Part shown: positions 24,041 through 37,325 of the stretch, piece after piece
Layout: every line of letters starts with the position of its first letter
Numbering within the stretch: position 1 is the stretch's first letter
Source of the DNA: Rhineura floridana
Lineage: Eukaryota > Chordata > Lepidosauria > Squamata > Rhineuridae
DNA length: 64,000 nucleotides
NCBI RefSeq assembly: GCF_030035675.1
Contig: NC_084497.1
Span: 30,516,437 to 30,580,436 of the forward strand
Reading direction: 5' to 3'
The notes under the pieces: generated by a model
What the model was told of the DNA's origin: nothing
The model's database searches: none
Seen by the model: only the letters and a program-made list of their open reading frames with translations
Program-made: the position numbers and the translations under genes

Positions 24041-25904
24041 TAGTCCTCAAACAATCGCATTTGCCCAAGAGTGATCTCTGTAAATGAAGGAGATAGCAGC
24101 ATTTGCCAGGGGTGGGTGTGGCATGATGCCTGCTTATTATTAATTCTACGTTTGATAAATCAGCCAAAGAGCTCATGTGGTTACATCTGGCCTTGTTTGG
24201 AGCATTTTTAGGCCTCCAGAGTATCATGTTTTCCTTGGCAACTGCAACAATTGAGCACACTTGTAAATGTTTAACCCAAACTTTGTTTGCTTAAAAATTT
24301 TTTTTGCTGGGAAACAATGTTGAAAAATTTTGCATTAAAATATAAATATTTGCAATTGCATTTAGAGAAGCGGAGCTCATTTTGCCTTCTCGGTATTGTT
24401 TTATGGCTCAGCAAAAGCCACTGTGCAAACTCGCAGAGGCCACCCCGAAACAGCTCCAGGGAGAAGAAGGCAAGTTCAGCGGGGTGAGGCAAGCAGAGCG
24501 AGTGGAAACGTCTGGATTGCGGCATCTTTGCCATCCGTCAGATCCATTGTGATCACTGTGACCAGAGGGAAGGAGAGGGCAGGCAGCACCAGTCGCAGCG
24601 GGGCCCTGCAGGTGTTTGGGGCTGCTGCTCCCATCAGCCCCCAACGTGTCAGCTGCTTCTTCTCTGGGTCCTCTTAAAGCCGTGAGAGCAGGTGGGGGTG
24701 GAAGCGCACAGGAAGGAAGGAGTAGTGTGAGCTGGGGGCAAAAGTCGCCGGCTGCACATTTTCATTTTGTGCAAGCTACACCAAAGTAGGAAGAATGTTA
24801 TTTACTTTTTGATAATTCTTGCAGTGCCATGTAAAATTGTACCGGTGTCTGATGTGGAGAAAAGCAGCGGGGGTGGGCGGTGGGGAACAACACTCATACA
24901 CCCAGAACCCTGAGGATGAACAGACCAGGAGCGGTTTGTCATTTTTAGCACATGCCCCGTCCGCTTCCTCCTCCAGTACACACAGGCCAAGAAAGCAGTG
25001 CACATTCCTTCCCAAGGCGTGTCAGGTTCCAAGGGCTCAGTGAGGTGGACTCTGCTTCTTCCCTGCTTATGTTTGCAAGAGGCGGCTGGTTGCTAAGGAA
25101 GGGAAGTGCAGCGGTGCATTGTGGGATGAGACAGCAGACAGCATTGCCTGAGTCAGTGGGAAGGGCGCCCTGTCACCTGCGGAGCATCCTGCCCAGGCCC
25201 TGCTGGTGCTGATGAAGGGCGAGGGTGCTGGGGAGGCACTCCTGATATTGCCACTTCCTCCCGTTTCAGAAGTTAACGGCAGGCATCCCAACTTCAGAAA
25301 ACAGATCGGGGAGGGGGGGTGCACTCTGGGGGGCCATGTAACTAAGATTGCTTGACAGCGTCTCCCCTTTCTAACCACCCTAAAAGGATGGATGTTTTCC
25401 AGTCTTTCATCTTATGGGGGAAAAGGGGGCTCTCAGCTGTAGTATGGGGAGTGAGTATCTTGTGTCTTGTCAGAGTTCATGAACAAGGGAGTTGTATCAG
25501 ATCCAGACAACCTGTTTACTGAACATTCAGCCTGGATCGTTTGCAAGGAGGTTAGATGACATCAGCTACTTGTTGAGAATTCATTCTGATTTGTTTGTGG
25601 ACAGGTTATAAGATTTTGTGTCACGCAAATGCCATCCCACACTGTCCAGCGCATTTTCCCGTCGCTTTCCTTATAGCAAAAGTCCAGTCTTTAATTGCGC
25701 AGCCTGAATTTGCGTAAAAATACCTAAAAATATCAACAGTCTGGAAGCACACACAGAAGATTTGGTCATGTAAATGAGGCACACAAGAATCATGTATTCT
25801 GGGCTGGCAAATGTATTATGGTTTGCTGTTCTGGGATGGGGGAAGGTCCCCACAAACATCCCTCCCCCCCCCATTTACGGGTGATTCAGTTTTAGACATA
25901 CATC

Positions 25905-26055
25905 AGGGAAGAGACAGCCTCAGAAGGTGCAGGACTCCCCTTCCTTGGAGTTGTTAAAGGAGAGGCTGGGTGGCCAGCAGTCAGGGATCCTGTCGCAGCA
26001 GATTTCATGCCTTGGACAACCTTTTGAAATCTGTGATTCTATAATTCTCTGATGA
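25905..26055 (+). repeat. CR1 LINE 3' end
   Basis: GGAGTTGTTAAAGGAGAGGCTGGGTGGCCA..GGGATCCTGTCG..TGTGATTCTATAATTCTCTGATGA is a second CR1 3' terminus, more diverged in its tail. Confidence 0.65.
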
Positions 26056-27089
26056 CACAGTCCAATACCCACTTATTCAGGACAGAAGTATACTCCCTGT
26101 TTTCAGTGGGGCTGCCTCCCAAGTAAGTGTGCCTAGGAGTGTCTCCATAGCGCACACGTGTGTGTGGGTTAAAATGGATAAATGGTCAGACATACAATGT
26201 TCCACCCCAATTCCGGATGTAGGTACTACCAATCTGAGCAATCCATATGAAGAGGACACCCTGATACGGGGTTTTTTTTAAAGCCCTTTCCCCATGGCAG
26301 TGGCCCGGACAGAGTGGGAAGGGCAAGTGCCAAAGGAGCAAAGACGAGAGCAAGGGGGGCACAGAGGCTGGGAAGTCCCATATGAAGCCCAAGCTCCTGT
26401 TTTTTGTCAGGGTGGCAAAGTGCCCAAAGCCACAGGGGCTTTAGAGCGGAATGGCAGAGCCAGTTCCCAGAGTGGCCCTGAGCCAAGGATGGAAGCAAGT
26501 AGCCTGGCTGCATTATTGTCCGGGCCTGATGAGATTGGCGCTTCCTTTTCAGCCAGCCCTGGAGACAGGCCTTAGCAACGCAAACAGGAAGTTCAGAGGT
26601 CAAGGGCCCGAAAAACAGCAGTCGGATGAGAAGGCTCCGGTTTAAGCCGCAGGAAGGACGGAGGCAGGAAGGCCGTGGCTGATGGAGAGGGTGAGAGAAG
26701 GCCCTGGTCTAGTTGGGAAGCAGCTGCCTCTGGGGCAGAGCAGTGCAAACAGCACCCTAGCATGGGAACAGGCAAATGGGAGCCCCAATCTCACATCAGA
26801 ACGACACACTTTTCTCTTCAGATGTTTTCAAAAAGGCTCAAAGCAGCTTGCAAAACGTAGAAAAGCACAACGTCAAACTTCATCACGCAGCAATGAAATG
26901 TTACATCACCCCTCATGTTAGCCCCCTTAAAATGCAACACAGCCTGTTCAAAGAAAGAGATATGTTTTTACACAGCCTGCTGCAAGGGGACCCGGGGGTT
27001 GGGGGGCAGAGCGAGGGAGAAAATGCAAGGGGGAGGCCTGGCTGCGACTCACACGAAGGGATCCTGCACTGCGCTATTGGATAGACGTC

Positions 27090-27200
27090 AGGGGTGGGGA
27101 GCCTTTTGCAGCCCAAGGGCCACAATCCCTTCTGTGTAAACTTCCAGGGGCCACATGTGAGAAGGGCCATAGTGGTAGAGCTCCCGTCTGTCCTCCAAAT
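27090..27200 (+). repeat. Interspersed repeat fragment
   Basis: GGGGTGGGGAGCCTTTTGCAGCCCAAGGGCCACAA..CTTCCAGGGGCCACATG resembles a repeat common in squamate DNA; family unresolved. Confidence 0.35.
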
Positions 27201-27726
27201 GGGTGGGGAACTGTTCCAGAAGCAATTGAGGAGGGGCCCTCCTGTGTCCCAGGCAGAATCCCAGGCGTGTGCAGGAAGGGCTGGGAATGGCGTGCCTGAA
27301 GCCCTGAGGAGCCCCTGTCAGTCAGAGGATGCTGAGCTGGAGGACCACAGGACTGATGCGGTCTGTGCTCCTTCTGTATCCCCAGGCGGAAGCAGAGAGA
27401 GGGAACACTGCCGCGCCAGGTAGAGAACCCCAGGCCAGATGGAGCAAGGTGCAGATTCAGGACGGAGCCACCCCCTGTGGTCCTGAGGCCGGGCCGAGCG
27501 AGGCGGCCAGCTCCGTCCCTGGCAGCAACCCCAGACAGGGCTGGGAACCCTACTCACTTGGAGGAGCTTCTGCCACAAACTGTCCGGTGGTTTTTGTGCA
27601 CCTGGGCCAGGTCTCTTTCCGTTGCAGGGAAGCAGGAAGGCATCCCTCAGGAAACCACTTCCTGTGGCCTACAGGTCTCTCCTGTGAGATAGCGGATAAG
27701 TCAGCTGCAGACAGCGGTGAAGGAAA

Positions 27727-28090
27727 GGTGGCGCTCTGCCCATGCTTCTTCATCCAAGGCCCCTCTCTGTGTGCCGCCTCCAAGGGGTGGCAACACAAGA
27801 ACAGCCCTTTTCCGTGGTGGCTCCCCACTTGTGGAATGCTCTCCCCAGGGAGATATGCCTGGAGCCATTATTGTTTATTCATAGGCTTTTGGCCCTTAAT
27901 TTGAAGGGCTTTAGGTATCAGTGGCCTCTTTTAATGCGGCAGGCCTTGCAAGACCTGTCTTTATTTGTACTGATCTGTTTTTAGGTTGAGTTGTGTTTGT
28001 TGTTTTAATGGGTTTGTTATAATTGGTTTTAATCTTCTTCTTGTAAATCGCTTTGGTTTGCAAAGAAAGCAACTCCACAACAACCACAAC
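27727..28090 (+). repeat. L2-like LINE 3' end
   Basis: The plus strand reads ..QPFSVVAPHLWNALP.., a motif I associate with the C-terminal end of ORF2 in vertebrate L2-type LINEs. A T-rich 3' region follows, ending CTTGTAAATCGCTTTGG. 5'-truncated and not functional. Confidence 0.5.
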
Positions 28091-28945
28091 CACAACAAGA
28101 CTGCATCTTGTGTATCACAGCAATAGGAGTCCTGCTGGTACCAATCAGGCGGGCGTCCAGCTTGAATATGTGCTGAATCGCTTTCACAAACTTTGGAGGG
28201 CAAGGCGGGAAAAGGAGGAATGGCAGCCCAGCCTCTCCCCCCGCCCCATCTAGCCCTGTTGGCAAGGGATTAAAGGGGAGGATGGGCTGGGCAGCTGCCA
28301 AGGTACTTGTGGTGGTTCTCTTGCAGTCTCAGGTTGCCAAGTATAGATTTCACCAACAACAGGCTGTTCCACAGCTCTAAACGGCAGTGCCTTTAATAAA
28401 GAGGTGCCCATCCTGCCCTCTCAGATGGCTTTGGCGTGCCTGGAAGAGGGGCCCAGGCACGATCTCCCAAAGGAGAGGGGCTCTCGAATCCCAGAGGCCC
28501 AAGGGATGGGCCAGCACATGGCCACATGCTCAGAGGTACCCTCTTCCATGCTCATGATCATGGGCAGAGTGCCTTTCCTCTCAAGCCACGGACGGCTAAG
28601 AGTTAGGGAGAGGCTGACCCCGGTAGCTTTGAGACCCGGCAGGGGGCACCCCAATGCTTGGTCAAGGACACACAAGATGGACACAGATTTACAGGCACAA
28701 TGCCCATTTCTGATATATGCAGTTTTCCAATTTTGGGTGAAAAATATAAAGCAGACCCTGGGCAGAATTGGGGTTCTTCAGCAGAGACCTCATTGAAACC
28801 AAACGGAGGGAAGGGACTCCAAAGGAAACAGGAAGGAGGCTGGGCTGGGCTTACTCTCTGCTGACTCCAGAGTCACTCCACTGAAGCTCAGGGCCGGCTG
28901 CTGAAGGCCTTGGTTCTTCCGTGCGTCTGCCTACACACCCAAGCA

Positions 28946-28990
28946 CTCTTTTTCTTCTTCTTCCTCCTTCTCTTTCTCCTCCTTCCTCTT
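28946..28990 (+). repeat. Polypyrimidine tract
   Basis: About 45 consecutive C/T bases (CTT/CCT-rich). Such a homopurine-homopyrimidine run can form triplex (H-DNA). Confidence 0.7.
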
Positions 28991-30769
28991 GGATTTCCCC
29001 CAGAGTGACTCTTCTTCCCATCAATCATGCCTGCCTTTCTCACCTCTTGGAACAAGGCCACACTGGAAACCGGCATGTTACCTGCCTGGGGGAACAGGCA
29101 GCCCCGCTTTGCAATCAACCAATTGGGAAACTTGCCTTTTGCCAAACCAGTATAGAAAGGCGCCCAGTTTTGCAAACTAGTTCTATTAGAACATGACTTA
29201 CTGTAACACTAGGACGCAACTCTTCAGGCGGACTGTTGGATAGCCTTGCTAAGGGAGAGAATTGCCCTGGCCCTGTTTTTCCGGGGGGCGGGGGGGAGGG
29301 AGGTGGCCTCCTTGTGCTGCAAGGCATGGGGCACAGAATCATAGAGGGGTCACACACAAGAAGCCTGTGGGATCTGCCAAGCCCAGCTAGGCTGGCCAGC
29401 AGCATCATAGTGGCTCTTTCTTTCACAGTAGCTCAATTTGCTGCTCAGAGCTGGACCCATGGCTACACAGAGTGAACCAGTGGCCCCAGGCACCCAATGC
29501 TGGGTTTCACAAAAGGGTAGCCAGTTAGATTTTTAATATATATTGTTGCACCTTTATTACCCAGGTGGGCAAAGCAGGGCTGGGCCAGGTTCATGTTCTA
29601 TGCACCAGGTGGAGCACTCCCAGGCACCAAAATGCATTTTATGTCCACCCTGATGCAGACTTTAGCAGATGAAACATCTTGAATTGGTACCTCGCTCTCT
29701 GATTTCTGCACAAAAAGGCTGCTGTTAAAAGCATCACTGAATATTTGTGATCAGTTGACAAGCCTCAGTTTAGCTCTCCTGCTGCTCCTCCACAACAGTC
29801 AATCCATGCCAACCACAGGCAGCTGTTAGGCCTGCATGAAGATCTCAGTGCACATAGCTGGAGCCAACCCTTGTGCCATGGGGAAGCCTGAGCTCAAGCG
29901 CCCCGTAACCCCTGCGTGTATGTCCATATGGGCATGGATGCACATATATGCAGAGAGAGGTTTGGGGAGAAATTCCTACCTGGCCCCAAATCATTGTCAT
30001 TTACACTTGTCACGTCAGCAAAAAGGAATTAAAAAATAATATTTTCCCACAAGGAAAAAGGAGATGCAAAGGCAGGGGATATTGTAACTATTAGGTCTCC
30101 CAATGTGGGATTAGACCATTAAGAGAGCCTTCCAGCTTTCCTCTCCTGAACTTTGACCCAGAGAACAGCTCAGAAGCTTGCAAAAGTCACCTGTCAAGAT
30201 ACCATCTTGCCCATTGGCCTTTCTCAGCAGAAATGTGAACAGATGAGAACTTACCTGCCCAGTTGGGGATGGAGTTGGAGGAGAAAGAGACTGACTTTCT
30301 AGCACAACAAGGGGGAAAACTCCACCCTGTAGAGCCCAGAGGAAGTCAACATCTTGCCCCATCCCTCCTGGTCTGTTCCAGGCCTTTTGTTAGGACAGGT
30401 GTGTCCCAGAGGGTGAGATTGGCCAGGCTGGAAACAGCTATTTGCAGAAGGGGGTGTGTGAACTATGCTGAGGGAAGCAAGTTGAGCCTGAGCTAGAAAT
30501 ACCAGGGTGAATACGCATCTGCCCTGGGAAACATACCTTAGATAAGAAGGACTGCCTTCCTGCCCTCCGTGTGAAGCTCTTGCGCCTCTGAAAGATATTC
30601 CCTTACTGTGGCCTTCTGGGCCTTGACAGGACATGATCCACGCTGGAGCTGGGGCAGCTAGGAGGAAGACTGGGCAGTTTCTCTTCTGGATTCCTCTGCT
30701 GGGAGCTTTTTTTAAAAAAAGATGTCTTTCCTCCTTCTTCCAAGCTTAGGAATGTAGAAAACCTCCTCA

Positions 30770-30885
30770 TACCGAGCCAGACCATTGGTCCATCTATCCC
30801 AATGTTGTCTGCACTGACTGGCAGTGGCCGTTCATGGTGTGAGGCCGGGAGCCTTTCCCAGCTCTTCTCTGGAGACACTAACATG
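30770..30885 (-). repeat. tRNA-derived SINE (Ala-like), 3' part
   Basis: Reverse copy: GAGCCAGACCATTGGTCCATCTATCCC..TGTCTGCACTGACTGGCAGTGGC..CTTTCCCAGCTC. Confidence 0.6.
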
Positions 30886-32475
30886 ATGGCCTCTGGGTCC
30901 TTTTGTGTGCACAGTCGGTGGTCTATCACTGGACCGTGGCTTATGTCCTGGGCCGCCCCACAGTCCTCTCTGGGCCGTAAGGAGGTACCACAGCCAGAGG
31001 CACAAATGTTGGGTGACGTGGAGATGTGCCCAATTTGGAGTGATCAGTGGGTTTGATACATAGTTCCTTTGTGGAATTCACTGCCCCCAGTGATGGACAT
31101 TAAAGTTAGAGGGCTTGAAAGAAAGAAAGAATTAGGCAATCCATGGCAGAGATGTCCAGGGCAGAAGACGCCACCCCCTTTCAGAAGCTCAACAGGTCTG
31201 GGAGATGGGAACCCCCTGTATGCTGTCCAACGCTCCACAGAAGAAAAGCAGACTATGAACAACGTGAACAAACTTCAACAATGAGAAAATTAAACATGGA
31301 ACCTTCATGTTCAGGTGTAGTATATGTCTGAGTCCCCAAGTATCACAGGGGAAAACTGACAGGGGAAGGGCCTCTCTTCCCTTCACACTCTGCTTTTGAA
31401 TTTCCTGGAAAATGTCAGACTAGCCACTGTGTTGGATACAGGTTGCTAGGCTTTGCTCTAGTTATGATCTTGAGGATGGGTTTTGCTCCAATTGATATCT
31501 CTGTTTGAGGCTCTATAAGAAATATATTTTTCCAGGTCGCATTGGCCAGTAACTATCCCTTCTACAGCTTGGCTTGCTTGTGCAAGTCATCTGAAAAACC
31601 ATTTCCCCTGCAAGGGCCCCTTTGCAGCTTCTCTCACCTGCTCTGTGTTCCATGGATGTAAGCAGAAATGAGTTGGAGGGCCCGTACGCAATTCTTGTTT
31701 CTCACAGGACCAATCTGAGGGCTTTGGCCTGCAGCCAACCCCTCATTCAAGATCAAAGTCAGGACTGTTTGCCTCCCCCATAAAATCAAAGGCGTGTCCA
31801 TCAAGGTTCCCCTCTCCCTGCTGTTACGGGTCCGCCACATTCCTTCCACTTGTCAGCCAGAACAACTGTTGCAATTATCTTGCAGAGAATGCGATGAAGA
31901 TGGATGGGAGGCTTAAGGAAGCCGTTCATCCAGCGGATGTTACTTTCCCAACGGGGACAGGCCGGGATGATTGTTTAGCTGCAAAAATATGCATGGCAAC
32001 GAGCCACAGAAACACTCGCCGTCCCCAGTTCCTCGAATGCTCACAACATCAAAAGGAGGCAACATCCATTCCCTAAATGGGAGGTAACCTGCTGCCCCTC
32101 AGCAGGGAGCACGAGTGGGTTGTTTCAGCTGCCCTCCCTGGGGGGCCACCCCGAGCAACTGCAGCAGACCATCCCTCCAGAGGGGCCGGGGCACAGCACC
32201 TGCGGTGTGTGCAGCAGGCGGCAGTCCCGTCCGGGCTCTCGAGTGGCAGTGGATGGGGATGACTTTCCCGGCTTGTGGCTTTGGGGATCTGCTGGGTGGG
32301 CTGAATGGGCCATTGGTCTGAGGCAGCTTCACCTGATCCTACGCCCATTCCAAATTCCCCTGATGCTTACTCAGCTCCCAAAAAGTTATGTGCATCCCAG
32401 GAGACTGGTTGGGTTGCTTAGACAACGACTCCGCTTGGCCACTGCTGGCTGCTCTGCCCAAGGAGAACTGCCAAA

Positions 32476-32645
32476 CGCGAGATGCCTTATCCGAGTCAGA
32501 CCGCTGGGGTCTCTCTAGCGCAATATTGCCTGCATTGGTTGGCAGCAGCTCTCCAGGGTTTCAGGCAGACGTCTTTCCCAAGCTCTATCTGGAGATGCTG
32601 TTGGGGATTAGATCTGGGAGCGTCTGCCTGTGAAGCACCTACACT
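32476..32645 (-). repeat. tRNA-derived SINE (Ala-like)
   Basis: Reverse copy: TTGGCAGCAGCTCTCCAGGG, TTTCAGGCAGACGTCTTTCCC, CTGGAGATGCTGTTGGGGATTAG and a decayed head near 32,640. Confidence 0.65.
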
Positions 32646-32941
32646 CACCGCTGCACCAGGGCCCTTCCCAAAGGGGACTGTGCAGCCCAGGAGATCAACT
32701 CTCTCTGCCACCCTGAATACCCGCCTGTTGCGTGGATTGGATCATGGGCACAGACCTCAGCTTGGTGGGAAGGGAGTGGATGTGCCAGCCCAGGTCGCCA
32801 GCCACAAGGCAGGACTGTGGCCACAGCTGTCCTCGTCTAATTTGAAGCTCCACCCACCCAGTTTGAACCCCAGCACTGAAGGGAAGGAAATGGCTGCAAA
32901 TGACTCATGTGAATGAGCCAAGCCAGAACCTACAGAGGGAA

Positions 32942-32942
<1 letters not shown>

Positions 32943-32995
<53 letters not shown>
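32943..32995 (+). repeat. Compound microsatellite (AC)n(AG)n
   Basis: About nine AC units followed directly by about 17 AG units. It is the same TC/AC unit pairing, in opposite sense, as at 10.46 kb. Confidence 0.9.
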
Positions 32996-32998
<3 letters not shown>

Positions 32999-33039
32999 GC
33001 CCCCTTATTCCAAATCAGGGCTTTAATCCATCTGGTTCA

Positions 33040-33180
33040 GGAATAGGGACCATCTGTGGTCCTCCACGTGTTGCTGGGCTATGCCTCCCGTGATGCTGGA
33101 CCACTGGCCATGCTGGTTGGGGCTGTTGGGGGCTGGAATCAAACAACATCTGGAGGGCCCCCCACAGGCTCCCCATTCCT
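33040..33180. repeat. palindromic repeat copy
   Basis: GGTCCTCCACGTGTTGCTGGGCT..CTGGCCATGCTGGTTGGGGC..CAAACAACATCTGGAGGGCCC. Same foldback family; followed immediately by a SINE copy. Confidence 0.5.
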
Positions 33181-33182
33181 GG

Positions 33183-33305
33183 CCTGCAGTGACTGCCAGC
33201 AGCTCTCCAGGATTTCAGGCAGGAGTCTTGCCCAGCCCTATCTGGAGATGCTGCCAGGGAGGGATCTTCTATGTGCACATCATGGGCTCTGTCCCTGAGC
33301 TACAG
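33183..33305 (-). repeat. tRNA-derived SINE (Ala-like)
   Basis: Reverse copy: CTGCCAGCAGCTCTCCAGGATTTCAGGCAGG..CTGGAGATGCTGCCAGGGAGGGATCTTCTATGTGCA..CTGAGCTACAGCC, reaching into the reversed A box. Confidence 0.65.
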
Positions 33306-33886
33306 CCACTACCCTGCCTGGCCTCTCTGTGTTCTCTAGGGGCCAGCAACGCAAAGGGAAGGACCAGAAGACATAGCTCAGCAGACTCCTTAAACAGAAG
33401 TCACCTGCTCTTTGCCTGCTAGTCAGCTAATGATTAACTCCAAAAGCCCTTGAAAGGAGACAGTGGCAGGCAGCATGGAGCTAGGAGGAGACACAGACTT
33501 TGCATCTGAGGCCACTGCAGCATTGCACTCTGAGCTTAGTAACTATCTTTTAAAGAAGCTTCTCTTTCTAGGGACACACAAATGCACTGATCAGAAAGCC
33601 AAACAAGAACCGAATACAAGAGACCCACAGCACATGTAGTTTGCAGCACTTGGGCACTGCTGCCCAGAGGAACGGGGGCAGGCGGGTGGGAATGGCGCGT
33701 CTCTTGTAAAGCCTTCACTACTTAATTTGGGAGCAAACACCATAGTTTAATTGTGTGCTGTGGAAGGATGGGATCCATTGGTCGAAAGTATTCCAAAACC
33801 AAACAGGCTGGTATCGATTCTAATTCATTCCTTATCTTCTATGTACTGCTTTTACCAATCCGTGGGGTTTTCTTCACTCAGAAAAG

Positions 33887-33906
33887 TATTGATATTAATA
33901 TCAATA
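33887..33906. other. Perfect 20-bp AT-rich palindrome
   Basis: TATTGATATTAATATCAATA reads the same on both strands. A second related stretch (GGAAATATCAATATTTT) and the 12-bp palindrome ACAATATATTGT follow within 50 bases. Confidence 0.85.
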
Positions 33907-34254
33907 TTTCCTTTAACAATATATTGTGAAGGAAATATCAATATTTTAAAATGAAACAACAATGAATTATCCTTCTTGAAATTGATGTTTTAGAGGCAGT
34001 TTTTTTTAAAAGAAATTTGCTGCATTAAAATCTGATCCTCAGTGATCGAGAATAAGTGAATTAATGAAAAATTCAGTACCAAATCCAATTTGGATTCTAG
34101 CAGAATTCTAGCACGTCCCTTGCACTGTGTGAAAAATGTGTTCCTGTTGTCTGTACTGATTCTTCAAGGCTTGGGTATCCCCGAGTTTCTCCACGCCATG
34201 CCCAATTTTGTTGACGTCAGTATGGATAATCTGTGTGTTTAGTGCTTTGGCCCC

Positions 34255-34340
34255 ATGATTATTTATTTATTTATTTATTATTTGATTTATTATTTGATTT
34301 ATATCCTGCCCTTCCTCCCAGCAGGAGCCCATAAATGTTC
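34255..34340 (-). repeat. LINE/SINE 3' tail (ATTT)n
   Basis: (ATTT)n followed by GATTTATATCCTGCCCTTCCTCCCAGCAGGAGCC, the reversed 3' end of an interspersed element. A plus-strand copy of the same tail sits inside the Gypsy fossil near 50.55 kb. Confidence 0.6.
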
Positions 34341-35559
34341 TGTCTCTCAAATCACACAATCCTACTGTCATAATTCATGCCTGATTAGAGGTTTGTGCTG
34401 CTTGTGTCCAGCAAGGCCTCTGGGTGCCAGTTTCCAGTGGCAACTAAAAGGCAGAGGTTGCAGTGGGTGGCACTCTCATGCCAAGAGCCCCCCTCCACCC
34501 CATGCCTTGATTTTGGCAAACTGGCACCAGGCCTGGTGCTCCTGGCAGAAGCCAGAGAAAACAACGCCACCAGCGCCTGGCAGGAGCAACTGAGTGGGTA
34601 CGGAAGAGAGGAGCCTGCTCTGCCCTGCCCCGCCCCTTTTTTCTGCCTCCCTCATTATTATGATATTTTTTTAAGACTGGGAAGTAAATATAATTAGAGG
34701 AGAGCTGTAGATACAGGAGTGAGGAAGTGCATGAGTAGTTATGTAAGGGTGGCAATGATGGGACTAGTAATGGACTGGCATGTGTTGCAGTGATGTGATC
34801 CTCCTTACAAGGGATCTAGTCTTCAGGGTCTCCCCCTCCCGCTCCTCTGTGAGACCCTCATATCTCCCCCCAAAGCACAACCACCACCACCCCCACAGCC
34901 CTCCAAGGACAGCCCACAGAAGAATTTTGCCTACTACAAAAAAGAAATTGAGACCACAAGTTTCACACACATACCAAAGACCCTGCAGACTTGTTTTAAG
35001 CACGGATGACAGCATTAGCGATTGTAATACGTATTTTATAGAAGCTGGAACAAGGGCAGAGATTCCCCAGCAGGGAATTCAGATGTCATGTCACAGAGCG
35101 GCACTCTGCTGCCCTCCAGTGCTCACGAAAGGGACGACAAGCTGAACACCCACCCAGAGTTTATACCAGTTGCTGGAATACTGTGGGGTGGGTAGGGTGC
35201 GGAGGAGAGCGTGCTCGGTCTCACGGCCTGCTTTGGGGCTTCTCAGTGGGGCACCTGGACTAGATGGGCCCCTTTGGCCTGATCTGACAGGCTCTCCTTG
35301 TGTTTCTTCTGAGCAACAAGAAGCACATTTAGGAAGAAGGCCCAATCCTGACACTCCATTTTTTTAACCTTCTTGCCTTCCAGCTCTGGGACTAAGGGGC
35401 CAAATGCTACCAGCTTTTAAAAAACAAGAAAGGAAACCACATAAATCAGTATGGTTGATATTTTATTTTTAAGCAAGGGGAGGGGGCCCAGAAGCACCCC
35501 CTCAAAATGCAGAAACCACAGATGCCAGAGAACCTGGCCCAGAAATGTATGAATACCCC

Positions 35560-35800
35560 CCAACCCAGGTTTAAAATTATCTTTGCCGCTCAAGGCCTGT
35601 CTTGATAATGCCTTTAAAGTACATTTCGAACCCATATCGCTGTGACTCACAACCAAGGCATCCTGGGAACCGCAGTTCTCTTCTAGGCAGAGGATGAGAG
35701 GAATGCTTTTTAAAACTGGACTCCCGTGGGACTATAGTTTCCAAGGTCCTTTTGCAGCGGGAAGGGAAAGAGAAGATAAAATAAGGAGGTAAAGCCAGTA
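35560..35800. repeat. Diverged DNA-element remnant
   Basis: GCATCCTGGGAACCGCAGTTCTC and GGGACTATAGTTTCCAAGGTCC recall the inverted CTGGGAACTGTAGTT blocks of the element at 16.2 kb. Ends not defined. Confidence 0.35.
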
Positions 35801-37149
35801 ATTCAAACTGTGCAGTGCCTGGCACCTGCATCTTCCAAAAGCAGCATGCGTGTGGTCTCAACCTCGCACTCAGGGGGTGCCACAGTCTCTGTCTGGGGGC
35901 ACGGGGAGAGAGAACCGGCCCCAGGAAAGAGGTAAAGATGGTGGCAGGAAGGCAGCTGAGACCACCACAGCCTTATTAAGTCCTGCTGGTTTTATAGAAT
36001 CATTTTGGCTATATTGCCTTGATCAGCAGACGGTGCGACTGTCAGGAAGCAGGAGGCCATTCCCTGCGTTGTTTCTTGCAAGCAAGGCCCGTGCTGGGCT
36101 CCAGACCTGCCATCTTCCCCAATGCCACGTGGGTGGCAGTGAGACCACCTCAACACCTCACGTTTTGGGCTGCTCTTGAGGAACAAAGGAACTAGAGTCT
36201 TCTGGCTTGCCTCCCACTCTTCAGGCAAATACACCAAGACTGAGCAGAGTGGGACAACTCTGTTAGCTGGGGAACAGACTAAGAGAGAGTCTGGAGGTGA
36301 AGTTGGCATCTTTTACAAGCACTTCCTGGAGCACAGGACAGGACAAGGAGCCCCACAGATTGCTGGCCGGGGGGGGTACTGCTTAGAGCCACCCTTCAAC
36401 TAGACATTGGGTGGCTGCTCTGAGCTGGGCCAACCCCATCCAAAGATGGACCCAAGGCTCTGCTAAAAGTGCCTGGAGGCCCACAGTTAGGAAGCTCCAA
36501 GCTCGGCACCAGAGGCTGTCTGGGCAACCTGCAAGCCAGCACGCCGGATGATCCAGACTCCTGGGGATTCATGAACTCAGTTGCCTCCTAGCAGCGACAG
36601 CCACTCCTGTCTTTGGCCCCTAGGAAAAGGAGGAAGATAGTAATGCACGAGGTGCATCCACACTTGGGCTGTAAACTGGAAGAGGTTTACTCCAAAACTC
36701 ACATCAGCACCTACAGCCATCATCACCGCAGGGGTTTAAGCTTCTGTTTCCCAGTCTGGTTTGCCCCTGTGCCAAAGTGTGTTTGTGGCGGGGGGGGGGG
36801 ATTAGTTGCTATTCCTTGGCACGGAGGGAGGAATCAGGACCTCAAGAAGTCACCTGGCCCAACCAGCTTCTGATGCATTCACTAGCACAACATCCTTGCT
36901 ACAAAGCCAGCCTTTGCTTAAAGACCTTCAGCGAAGGAGAGGGAGACTGTTCCTATCTCATAGCTCCTACCATGGGGAATTTCTTTCAAATATTTTGTTG
37001 AAATCCCTTCTAGAAGAACAGAAAACAAAAGAAGCCACACTCTTCTGCCTAGGAGGACCAAAGCGGTTATACCCTAACCTTCCAAACAGTCAGGACTGTC
37101 TGCCCAGCACTTTTTTTGGGGGGGGGGAGGGGCAACAGAAACACACCTC

Positions 37150-37325
37150 CAACCTATTGAGGAAGGGCCACAGCTTTGAACCCCAGGTTCAATCCCCAAC
37201 ATCTCTAGGTAGGACTGGGAGAAGACCCCTGCCTGAAACGTGGGAGAGCTGCTGCCAGTCCATGTAGACAGTATTGGCCCAGGTGGACCAACAGTCGGAC
37301 TCTATAAGTCGGCTTCCTGTGTTTC
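37150..37325 (+). repeat. tRNA-derived SINE (Ala-like)
   Basis: B box CAGGTTCAATCCCC, then GAAGACCCCTGCCTGAAACG..GAGAGCTGCTGCCAGTCCATGTAGACAGTATTGG and the end GACTCTATAAGTCGGCTTCC. Confidence 0.7.
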
